This document shows, in pieces, positions 10,850-19,654 of a stretch of 64,000 bases of DNA (position 1 is the first letter of the stretch; each line of letters opens with the position of its first letter). The notes below the pieces were generated by a model. The model was given only the letters and a program-made list of their open reading frames with translations. It did not search any database and had not been told where the DNA came from. The stretch is from Coniochaeta sp. PMI_546 (taxonomy: Eukaryota; Ascomycota; Sordariomycetes; Coniochaetales; Coniochaetaceae). A program made the position numbers and the translations under genes. The DNA is taken from the NCBI GenBank assembly GCA_021432605.1, contig MU271153.1, forward strand, positions 310,001 to 374,000, in the 5' to 3' direction.

Positions 10850-11353
10850 CATCCTGGAGGCATGAGTACTAACTATTTGATCTATTCATCACTACATATA
10901 ATACAAAGTCAGCCTTTTGGACTTCGCCACGGGTACGTGTGTCGACAACGATTTGGTCTGTTGGTCCTATAGAGGCAATTGTAGCTTTATGTAATCATAT
11001 CATACATTTGTGGTATATTCCCTGTTTTTCACAGACAATTAAAATTCCGTAATACATCACGACGTTCTTTGTAGCCAGCGTTTCCACAGCTTAGGCGAGG
11101 ACGTGAACATTCCCACTCATGCTCAGGTTCGACTTAATGGTGAGTCATGTAAGCACTTGCGGAACTCCTCGTCTGTGCACTTTTAGAGATTACATTTGAT
11201 ATTGATCTATCCAGTGATGGACTGTAGGTAGACTGAACTTCGGTATATATTGAAGAGTCCTTATACACAAACTTTAAGTGCTAGACTTGAAGCAATCTTG
11301 CGCTATGCCTGTATGCCAGGAATATCCAGCAGGATGAACAGCTTCTTATTTCT
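10850..11353. other. intergenic between convergent genes
   Basis: 504 bp between the 3' ends of the cysteine-rich membrane protein (plus) and the eight-cysteine protein (minus). AT-rich, with several AATAAA-like and TATA-like words suited to 3' processing. No gene seen. Confidence 0.45.
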
Positions 11354-11646
11354 TCAAGGACAGCACTGTATCACCGGACGGTTACGGTTAGCTGACATGA
11401 GCCATCATAACAAGTGCGCAATATGCACTGGGATACACGGTGTAGAAAGGACGAGAGACATACATATTGACAAATGATGGGATCTTCGATACAATAGCCT
11501 CTCTCACAGTCAGGCAATGTCCCCTGGCAGTCGCCAGTGTTGATGTTACAGTCAACTTGGTAGCAATCCTCTTGGGGCTTGAACTCGTTGAGAGGACCGG
11601 CCATAGCACCGATAGTGAAGATGGTGATGAGGAGTCTGAACAGCAT
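11354..11646 (-). CDS. small secreted eight-cysteine protein
   Basis: Model complement(join(11354..11365,11464..11646)), 64 residues. The start at 11646 gives a signal peptide (MLFRLLITIFTIGAMAG). The mature part has cysteines in EDC, VDC, GDC, PDC, GYC, IIC and a terminal YCC, eight in all, consistent with four disulfides. The 98-nt intron has a GTATGT donor, GCTAAC branch site and ATACAG acceptor, and exon 2 adds only CCP before the stop. Without splicing the frame stays open for 30 more codons, giving a 91-residue alternative with ten cysteines; the splice signals favour the short form. It resembles apoplastic small secreted proteins of fungi. No family is recognised and no activity can be assigned. 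Confidence 0.62.
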
Positions 11647-12527
11647 GGCGTATAATGCTGGGGATTCGAATCTGGCGATGACGAACGTAGAACGGTTGAG
11701 ATATCCGGTTGATATTCGGTTGATACGATGTGAAGCAAAGTTAATGATCGAATGGACAAAATGATGGGGCGAATACATGCAATTTATGGGCGCAACAATA
11801 CGAACTTTCCCTATCGATGACGGACTTTGGTGGACTTGAACCACGACGATGAGAGTGGTGTCACAAGCTCCCCCCTTCCTAAAGGATTGTTAGGATCCAT
11901 GCCGAGTGGACATAATTGTCAGTGGGGTCACAGTTGCATGGGCTGTTGTGGCATAAATGCTGTTCACGGGGCGATCTCAGTTCAGAAGGATCAAGATTCA
12001 GTGCTAGAGCTCGGCCGAATATACTACGAGTGAGGCAAAGATCAGCTAGGCCCAGCCTCTCATATTGCATGGTACAGGAAGCCTCCTATGGGGGAGTGAG
12101 ATGGTAGCTGAGTGAGAGAGTTATCTAGCGTGAGCCATATGTCATTGCTGGTAGGTACCTTATCATCGCGCTTGAGCTTCTGAAACGCCATAATGACCAC
12201 AAACGGCATGGCCAGAGGCGCCACAAAGGTGTCGCCGTCTTGTCACTCCGCCCACTCACACCGGCCACGTATTCTACCGATGAGTGCACAAAGTTCCGGC
12301 GACAACGTGTTGGAGTGGGGCCTCACTTCTGGCTACAAGCCAACCTCCTACCTACCACCTACAATCAAGACCTCTTGCCCAACACAACACCCTCCCCCTC
12401 CATGGAGGCACCAACCGCGACTGCCTTTGGGGGCACTTGGCCTCTCTTATGCCACAGAAGGTAGGTACTAGTACGTAAGGTAAGGTACCTAGTATCATGC
12501 CTGGATTTCCCGTCGTCATCAGCGGCG

Positions 12528-12832
12528 TTGCCTTGCGCCCTTGCCCTGCGCTCGAGTAATATGACTTCCATGAGCTCCAGTCCTGCAACTGCCTTGCGGT
12601 CGAGTAGTAGGAACTGCAATTGCCTGCCGTTGCGCTATAGTACTGCAACTGCATCACGCCACTGCTAGGTACCTCTACTAGTAGGCACCTAGGATGGTAA
12701 GGTACTACTACTAAGTCGTTCTGCAACTGCCTTAACTCCCCAGTACGGCAACTGCCTCGCTTCCTAAGGAGGTAAAGTACCTAAGTACCTGTAGTACTGT
12801 GGCTGCCTTGCGCTCCAGTCCCGCGACCAACC
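12528..12832. repeat. degenerate CAACTGCCTTGCG repeats
   Basis: About seven imperfect copies of a unit near GTACTGCAACTGCCTTGCG recur at irregular spacing, for example near 12582, 12615, 12646, 12722, 12748 and 12797. Between them lie GTACCTA-type words, several palindromic (GGTACC, CTAGTAG). The irregular spacing and divergence suggest an old tandem array or repeated slippage rather than a coding repeat. Confidence 0.6.
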
Positions 12833-13567
12833 CGCAGATGGGAGGCAAGTACACCAAAGCAGCTCTTGCCAGCTTCTTCGCCCGTCCCGCGCACTTCCAC
12901 GGATTGATGACCTCTTTCTTGCCGTTACATGGTACCAAGGTAACTAGGTATCTTCGCCCATTTGCTTTCCTGATCCTCTTCATGCTCTCTCCCTGGATGT
13001 CTGGACGACGGAGGCCCATTTCTGCTTGCCAGCTATCACAGCATATTGTCTGCCATCCACCACATCACCGTCCCCAATCTACCACGGCATCGTGTGACAC
13101 CGCCGCCACATTCTTTGTTGTACTGCTGTGTACCACTGTCTCTCAAGCCCTTAACACGTACACCGGGACGTCAAGCTGTTCAGCGCACATCTGATACATG
13201 CCTGTTCGCCATATCAATCACCTTCTCAACCGAGTTCAAATCCATCCCCTTCGACTCGCTCGTCTGTTGACGGCATCATCTGCGAAAGACCGATATCGAA
13301 ATTCATGCACATGCTATCGTCACCGAGCTCCTTCGCGGCCTCCCGTTCACATTCCTGCCCTTGCTCATGGGTGATTGATCCCGCAACGGGCTGCTCAATG
13401 TAAGTTCATATTTGTCAACTCATTTGCATTCAATGCCTAGGTATACTGAAGTTTACTGGTCCTCAGAATCCCCTTCGGTACCGACCTTGCCAGCTCATCC
13501 TGTGCCCTCTTTGGGCGTCCGCAGACTCCCCTCTCGCATCGCGCCACACGTCCCAGCCGTCTCATTC

Positions 13568-13593
13568 AAAAAAAAAAAAAAAAAAAAAAAAAA
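13568..13593 (+). repeat. poly-A run, 26 nt
   Basis: An uninterrupted run of 26 adenines. No target-site duplication or LINE/SINE body could be recognised around it, so it is listed as simple sequence. Confidence 0.9.
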
Positions 13594-13660
13594 GTCTTGC
13601 TTCAACGTCAAATTCCAAGAACTCCTCGGTTCGGTGTTCAGTTGTTGTTGCAGGTGTTGT

Positions 13661-13714
13661 TATCACAACAATCACATCGCTGCTTGCTATCACAACAATC
13701 ACATCGCTGTTTGC
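13661..13714 (+). repeat. 27-nt tandem duplication
   Basis: Two adjacent 27-nt copies, 13661-13687 and 13688-13714, differing at one base (CTGCTTGC against CTGTTTGC). The high identity suggests a recent duplication. In one frame it would encode a duplicated nonamer, but no gene is supported there. Confidence 0.9.
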
Positions 13715-14145
13715 TGCTTGCTTGGTATGTTCCCCCATTCGGAAAGTCTGTTCTGTTCGCTTCACGGTGGCTCGTGATATGTACCTTTTGCCTTTTGGGC
13801 TTCTCATATCTTTGCCTTATGGCTTCGGTTCTTCTACCTCATGGCATTACTCATTCTGCCTCGTGGCACTCATTTTCTCACACCTCCCCGATGTCTATCT
13901 TTCGCCGCTCTTGGCCTCTTGCCGCCAGACGGCGTTCCATCGGCAAAGTCCTCACATGCTTCCGACCGGACAACATGGAAAGTTCGCTGCGCCACCATCA
14001 CGGCCGTCATTCGATTTATGTGCTTTAAGAAGATCGTTCTTCACACATCATAATATCCTTTTCCGAACACCTTGAGCGAGTCTACGCCGTGTGCCCTCCC
14101 TTCCGCAGAGGTACCGAGTCATACTACATCCCTGCTAGGCAGCAT

Positions 14146-14210
14146 GTAAGCAATCAAGTGTTGACTCTCTCCGGCTGCATAATAAACTAACCGGTGCCCA
14201 TATCCTGCAG
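14146..14210 (+). other. candidate spliceosomal intron in unannotated transcript
   Basis: GTAAGC at the 5' end, AAACTAACC as branch site and TCCTGCAG at the 3' end make a textbook 65-nt fungal intron on the plus strand. Two flanking frames stay open across the junction (one reading VLRIQVGIPYPTC after it), but neither has an ATG in the preceding exon. It may belong to an untranslated leader, a long non-coding RNA or a gene whose first exon I cannot place. Confidence 0.45.
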
Positions 14211-15222
14211 AGTTCTACGAATTCAGGTTGGGATTCCTTATCCGACATGTCTCCACGAGCGCTTCGAAATGCATGAGCCCGATCTCTGGCCACGGCCGTA
14301 CCTCTGAGGACTTGACGCTGGGGCTGTGCGGTCTTATAACTTTATTGCTGCCGAGAGGTGCGGCTATCAGACCGAGCTTCGAAGGGAGGAACATCATGCT
14401 ACTTCTACATCATCTGCTTGGGCGGGAAGCTCCCTCTTGTGTCAGATCGATTTGTTTTCTCTGTGTCGTTCTCTACAGAGCCCTTCTACCGATCCTCTAC
14501 CTGATTCTAAAGATTGGTCTGGTCTGCTTTCTGGTCCCATACCCTGGTTTGATTTTCGGCCTTCGGTGCTTTCTTTTGTTTTCGTCGCCGTCCGGTTATG
14601 TTGTCTGCTGTCACCCTCAACCACTGCTATTCATTAGATGTGTGGTTTATGCTTTCAAGCATGGGTTGTTTAACGATGAGTTTGGGGCATGGTATTAGTT
14701 TTTAGCTTCTGGGGCAGAGTGCCGCTGGAAAGGTTTTGTTCTCATTTTAGGTAGCTAGGTAGTCTTGCTCAAACGTCGTCGATTAATCAAAAACGAATCA
14801 CATCACAGCACACCACATCAGGCATATTGCCTTGGTCCTTCATCCTTAAAGAAAAACATTCTACTAATACATACATCCTGATACATCCATTTACGCCAAT
14901 GGTGAACTAAAGGCAAGGCGGTTGAAACATCAATGTCAGAGTATGTTTTCTCTACTAATTGCCGATTGAGGACAAAGTAAACACAGCTATATTCGCGTTA
15001 AGGGGCTACGACTACCATAATACAATAAGTCATCAGACAAATAAATTACATCGTGACAGGTCTCGTATCCTCAGGCTACATACATGCTTGATGCGTCTCT
15101 GCGTTGGCTCCAGATGAGAGGTGTGAATCTCTCAACTGGGTTCCCAGGCGACACCGACGTGGAGGTGCAGAGTCCGTCTTCCATCGCCCTTAAGAATACA
15201 TCAGTCGAAACGAGAAACACGA

Positions 15223-15326
15223 CAAAAAAAAAAGAAAGAAAAAAAAGAAAGAAGAGAGAGTGAAACAAAAGAAAAGAAACAGAAAGAAAAGAGAGAAAGA
15301 AAAGAAAAGAAACAAAAAAGAAAACA
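15223..15326 (+). repeat. purine-rich (A/G) simple tract
   Basis: About 100 bp almost free of pyrimidines, made of A-runs and GAAA units. It lies just downstream of the stop codon of the minus-strand coiled-coil gene and is thus a CT-rich stretch in that gene's 3' end. Confidence 0.8.
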
Positions 15327-15328
15327 GT

Positions 15329-15862
15329 TCAGCTACCCGAAACGACACGGGCGCGGAGCCCCACCCCGCCAGCGACACTCCCGCCGCCGCCACCACCACC
15401 AGCAACACTCCCGCCGCCATCACCACCACCAGCGACGACACTGCCACCATCACCACCACCACCGCCACTCTCCCCAGCGTCGCTGTCGTCTCCGCCGCCG
15501 CCGCCGCCGCCATCAACGGGGAATCCCTCCCCGGACTCCAGGTCCGCCGCCCGCCGCCGGCGGCCCGCCCGTGACAGCGTCCAGGTCTGCCTGTGCCCCT
15601 TCATGGTCAGCACCAAGTCACGCCACAAGTTCTTGGGCCGCAGCCCCAGGCACCACCCTACGACCGTGATGGCCGCACCGGCACCGCCCAACACCGCCAT
15701 AGCCATGATGGTATTGCCCCAATGGCCTGCCATTGAAGGCCGGAGGAGCTCAATCATCTCCTTTTGGCCCTCGGCCAACTCCTTCTGACCCTCGGCCAGC
15801 TCTTGTACCGCAGCCAGGAGCTGCCTCAACGTCTCCTCCGTCGCCGGAGCCTCCATGTTCAT
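15329..15862 (-). CDS. unknown coiled-coil, membrane, glycine-tailed protein
   Basis: Single frame of 177 residues from ATG at 15862. Residues 10-40 form a short amphipathic coil with an exact repeat ELAEGQKELAEGQKEM. Residues about 49-74 are a membrane segment (TIMAMAVLGG, AITVVGWCLGL) followed by basic residues. Residues about 117-170 are a Gly/Asp/Ser tail built of GGG and SVAGG units, encoded by CCN-type triplet repeats that could also be slippage. No family is recognised. The coil-then-membrane order resembles phage holin-like XhlA proteins, but only in layout. Another unknown coiled-coil gene on the same strand lies 1 kb upstream. The tail could be partly non-coding if an intron was missed. 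Confidence 0.45.
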   Translation of the reverse strand: MNMEAPATEETLRQLLAAVQELAEGQKELAEGQKEMIELLRPSMAGHWGNTIMAMAVLGGAGAAITVVGWCLGLRPKNLWRDLVLTMKGHRQTWTLSRAGRRRRAADLESGEGFPVDGGGGGGGDDSDAGESGGGGGDGGSVVAGGGDGGGSVAGGGGGGGSVAGGVGLRARVVSGS

Positions 15863-16862
15863 TGTTCCGGGGCTTGAACCCGGTTGCCCTTGGTGTTTGT
15901 TGTTGCTCTTGCTGTTGCTTTTTGCTGCTGTTGCTGCTTTTTCGTTCCTGTAAATTTGTCAGCTTCACGGTGGCTAAAGATCAGAAAAGTTCAAAAAGAA
16001 GGGGAGGGCAAACATCGAGTCTACTTAAGCAAAGACGAAAGACTCGGTTACGGTGGCCAGAAGCAATGCCTAGTTCTTTCCTGGCCAGAATTGGCAAGGC
16101 AAGGCAGGAACATCTTCCAAACGGGGCAAGCGACAACACGGGTCTCTGGTGGAAGGGAGGATCAAGACGCGGAACACATATGGTCCAGCGCTTCCTCCCC
16201 TTCCTTCTCGCCAGTCAGGTTTGACCGAGAGGCTCTTACTATTTGGATATTACTTCAGTGAAATTGCCGGTCTGGGCAGTGCCTGGCTCTTCGGTACATT
16301 CAGACCCTCTGAGACGTCAAGTGGTACAAATCGACTGTCTCGGGCGCTCCGTAGCTGGCCCCGTGGACGCTCTTTCCGGAGAAGACATTACTATACAAGG
16401 ATATATTCGCGGAGTCGTAAAAATTCCAGACAGCACAGGAAAGAGAGGCGCGAAACAGCATTGGAAGGTAAGCGCATCAGGTTGCCATTGGCGTCTCAAA
16501 ATCCTCAGCCGTGCCACAGGGAACGAGACGGCAAGGCCACTCTGAAAACTCAGGGACACGGTGAAGCAGGCTTCACCTGCTGAGTACACTGTCATGCTGC
16601 GGAAACTGGACTTAATGAGCAAGTATATTCTGGCAAGGTAGGTAAAGCACATTACAGTGTAGTTGTTCCTACGGAAGACCTCATAGACGGCATGTGCCTA
16701 GCCGATACGCCAACACCAAGCCAGCTAAGTTTGGCGACTTTGTTGCTGTTGCTGTTGTTGCTGTTGTTATATTTAACGCCGGAAGGAGTCCCCGTAGGGA
16801 CATAGGACGCACTGCTGCTCCATGGACTGGTCCAGGGCTGCCTTCGTATCTGTCTATCTATA
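15863..16862. other. intergenic between two unknown coiled-coil genes
   Basis: 1 kb. It has CTG/TTG triplet tracts near 15897-15945 and 16739-16770. A plus-strand frame around 16230-16468 reads plausibly (QIDCLGRSVAGPVDALSGED) and ends at a GTAAGC donor, but it has no ATG and no clear acceptor, so it is not called as a gene. Confidence 0.4.
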
Positions 16863-17567
16863 TTACAAAGTCCCGGATTTCGTAGCCTCCGCCCTGAGAG
16901 CTCTACCGGCGACCAAAGCATCGAGGCCACCCTTAATGACCATAGGGACAGTCTTAATAAAGCAGCGTTCCCGCCATAGAATCCACACACCCTCTGGGCG
17001 CCTACCAGTCTTGAGGAATTCTAGGAGACACCTCGCCTCCTCCTCCGACTCATTCGCCATTTCTCGGCCCTCAGCTATCTCCGCTAGAAGCTGTTCGTGG
17101 TGAGCTGGATCCACATCAAAGTCCGTGGGGTGACGCAGTTGAAACTCCAGTCCCCAGTTCAAGAAACGAAATACTTTAGCGAAAATCAGGAGAGAGTAAG
17201 CGGTAACGTAATCCTCTACCCGAATGCCTTGAGCCTTGAGCCTATCCTTCATCATGCGAAGCGAATGACGCGAACGATTAACAAAAGTGGAACGAAAGCG
17301 TTGGTAGTAGAGCTGCAGCGAGCGTCGGCCGCGAGTCTGATTGCACGTTTGTGACTGCTGCAACCCAAGGATCCCCGCCTCGATCCTGTTCTGGCCCGCT
17401 TCCAAGCGCTCCAGGCGGCTGATGACCATCTGGTCAAAGGATACCTTGCTGACGTCGCCCATTGGCGGGACAACAGGCGCAATTTGCACCCATTCTTCGT
17501 ACGCAGGTGGTGGAGTTGCCGTTGTCGTTGCCGTTGCTCGCCTGTTCTTGGTTAGCTTTTCCTTCAT
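16863..17567 (-). CDS. unknown coiled-coil protein
   Basis: Single frame; the start chosen is MKEKLTKN at 17567 (234 residues). An upstream ATG at 17633 lies against the A/T run and adds a Ser/Arg-rich extension. After a Thr/Ala/Pro-rich N-terminus comes a short coil (SRLERLEAGQNRIEAGI), then a basic helical region with many Arg and Tyr, a hydrophobic patch (YSLLIFAKVFRFLNWGL), and an acidic segment (EIAEGREMANESEEEAR). Composition and the lack of stops suggest a real gene, but no family is recognised. A Leu-Glu-x-Gly-Gln coil also occurs in the neighbouring 177-residue protein; whether they are related or act together is unknown. Confidence 0.5.
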   Translation of the reverse strand: MKEKLTKNRRATATTTATPPPAYEEWVQIAPVVPPMGDVSKVSFDQMVISRLERLEAGQNRIEAGILGLQQSQTCNQTRGRRSLQLYYQRFRSTFVNRSRHSLRMMKDRLKAQGIRVEDYVTAYSLLIFAKVFRFLNWGLEFQLRHPTDFDVDPAHHEQLLAEIAEGREMANESEEEARCLLEFLKTGRRPEGVWILWRERCFIKTVPMVIKGGLDALVAGRALRAEATKSGTL

Positions 17568-17631
17568 GTGTCTACCAGGCGCGAGACTTCGACGATTAGA
17601 GAAAGCAGCAGAGGGAAGAAAAAGGACAGAC

Positions 17632-17678
17632 AAAAAAAAAAAAAAAAAGAAAAAAGAAAAGAAAAGAAAAAAAGGGGT
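17632..17678 (+). repeat. poly-A run and A/G tract
   Basis: Seventeen adenines followed by AAAAG-type units. On the minus strand this is a T/C-rich leader directly upstream of the coiled-coil gene, a common fungal promoter feature. Confidence 0.85.
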
Positions 17679-17942
17679 ACGTACATGGACTCAGACATGA
17701 GCATGGGTAGACGAGGGTTTAGATCTGTGGCGGAAGCGATAGTGGTTGAGTGTGCGCTATCTCGTCGCGCCAGCGCTGGTGCTGGCTGTCCGTTGTGCAT
17801 CGTTCGGCCCGGCCCGTTGCGCGCCCCACGTGGTACTGTTGATTTATAAGTCCTTCGTCCGGATTGGGCAGCGCTCCGTCGATTAATCAGCTCTCTGCAG
17901 TGGGCGACAAGAACAGCGGCAGTTGTGATTAGGTGAAGGTAT

Positions 17943-18467
17943 TCATGGGAGTGAAGAAGAGCTCATAGTTGTAGGCCCATCTGGCCCTTTTATGTGCTGG
18001 CCGCCAGCCATGGTAGGGAGAATAAAGTTCATGGCGTACTCCGAAGCAAACCTTCGACACTCCGCTGCGCTCCACATGCCCTCGCTGAACGGAAAACCAG
18101 GGTTTAGGCGTCTTGCTGACTGAGCTGCAATGATGAAGGGGATTCCGAGGATCTGGATAAAGGAACCAAGAGCTATGCAACTGACTGCGGTACGGGAGTC
18201 CAAGTCGTCGCATTGAGATTCGCCAAAGCGGCTGTATCTATCTAGAAAGCGGTATTGCTCCACATCAACGATGGCAGGGCACACGTGGTGCTCTTGAGTG
18301 CCTAAGAGTAAACAGCTGGTCATCTGGTTCAACATGCACCACCAAAGTTGAAGTTCCTCATGTCCGCATGCTCTAAGTCGGGTAGACCAGTCAGCTTGGC
18401 GAGGGTAGTTGTTTTACTGGCGCCGGCCTGGCCAACGACGAAGACATGTTTAGTCTCACATATCAGA
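17943..18467 (-). pseudogene. decayed P-loop GTPase gene
   Basis: Read on the minus strand. A P-loop segment KHVFVVGQAGASKTTTLAKL lies at about 18400-18455, preceded by a CTAG acceptor. A short 41-nt intron (18302-18342, GTGGTG to CTCTTAG) joins NFNFG to TQEHHVCPAIVD. Then follows FLD, where a DTPG-type G3 motif is expected in fungal AIG1-like P-loop proteins; here the sequence reads DRYSRFGESQ next to a doubled GATA. The P-loop has GASKT instead of GxGKT. After SCIALGSFIQILGIPFII the similarity fades, and the expected C-terminal half is missing. Lost G3, altered P-loop and truncation indicate a pseudogene of a host gene; a diverged short gene is the alternative. Confidence 0.55.
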
Positions 18468-19654
18468 CTAGAAAATTGAAGGGCATTGGGCTGCTAAGGG
18501 CTGCCAACACTGCCAAGAATTGTCGGAAATGCGCGAGTACTTAGCTCCACTACTGAAAATTGGTACGTACGCAAGTACCTCTACATGACGTCTGCAAGTG
18601 AAAGTTTAGCCGGGGCACATAACACGGCCATTGTACAAGTCTTGGGCTACTTCGTCATTGCTCGGCGACGACTCAGCCCAACTCAGCTTTTAAGGCGGCG
18701 ATAGCTCAGCTCCAGACCCGGAAATGGATTTGTGTGAGGTCAAGTTTGACCGCTGAGTATCTTGAGACTTCGGTCAGCATACATACATTATCTGTCTGAC
18801 ATTAGTGTCACGGAGACCAAGTGAAAGGGCCAACTTCACTGTCCCCAGATGTGCTATTGTCTGGCTCTTCTCTTGTCGGGTTGTCTACTTGTCGAGTCTC
18901 TGCCCGATCGGGCTATAAGTCCGAGAGATATGTCACCTGGGGATTGTCAAACTACTAAGAATCCGTCTGATTATTGAATTCCGTACTTGACTGGGGAAGT
19001 GAAGAAATTCTATTGCTTCTTTTCAATAAACGAATATTAAATTTGAACCAGTATACCAGGTTCTGTCCTTCCACTACAAAGTTATCCGGTGTGCTTGTCT
19101 CTCGCTACTGTTTCTTCCCTTGGAAAGACGCTTTGAGTACTGAATGCCGTGCTTCAATCGCAAATGGGTCACCAGCGAACCTCGCTCAAATACTGCCTGC
19201 GGCCAGCAGCAAATGCTACTGTGGCTGGCCCATGTAACAAACCAGATCCTCCCTTAGGTGAGCTTGGTTTGCCTAAGAGGTCTGTTCAGTCCATGGGAAG
19301 CATGGGGCCTAGTGGCGGTAAATCGCAGGAATAGGTGTTCGTACCAATTTCCTGGTCATCGTCACTCATGATGCCTCTGCTCGAGCAACACTGGACCATA
19401 AACCTAGCCATCCTATGACAGACTAGGCAGACAGGAGGGGAATGTGCTCGCCTTCATGCTCAGGTGAAGAAGATCAATGAAAGGTATCTTGCCCAGACAA
19501 ACTGAGTCGCTGTGTATCTGACGCAGCTACCCATTTATTCACTTCTCTGATTATGGTCCGATACACCTACGAGATGGGCGCCTCTATTTCTACAAGTCCA
19601 GCCTACAACTGTCTTCTATAGCTCCGTGGAGTGCGGAGCGACCAAGCTGTCCAC
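18468..19654. other. intergenic, no supported gene
   Basis: 1.2 kb. May include lost 5' parts of the GTPase gene. Short frames only, including 87 codons at 18974-19237 with no recognisable content. Confidence 0.4.

Larger units (their letters stand above)
11647..15222. other. repeat-rich gene-poor tract
   Basis: About 3.6 kb without a gene I can support. It contains the degenerate CAACTGCC repeats (12528-12832), clusters of GTACCTA words, a 26-A run, a 27-nt tandem duplication and a CT-rich plus-strand stretch from about 13600 to 14700. One canonical intron (14146-14210) suggests a transcript. Open frames of 100-156 codons occur on the plus strand at 14228-14698 and 13597-14028 but overlap each other and have no recognisable content. 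Confidence 0.5.

Noticed and set aside
11829-11850. B-box-like GGTTCAAGTCC on the minus strand
   Set aside because: No cloverleaf can be folded upstream; probably chance or a worn fragment.
13568-13593. Poly-A as the 3' end of a LINE or SINE
   Set aside because: No reverse-transcriptase frame, Pol III boxes or flanking target duplication could be seen.
15867-15883. tRNA T-arm-like sequence on the minus strand
   Set aside because: A perfect T-arm (CCGGG-TTCAAGC-CCCGG) but no acceptor, D or anticodon arms around it.
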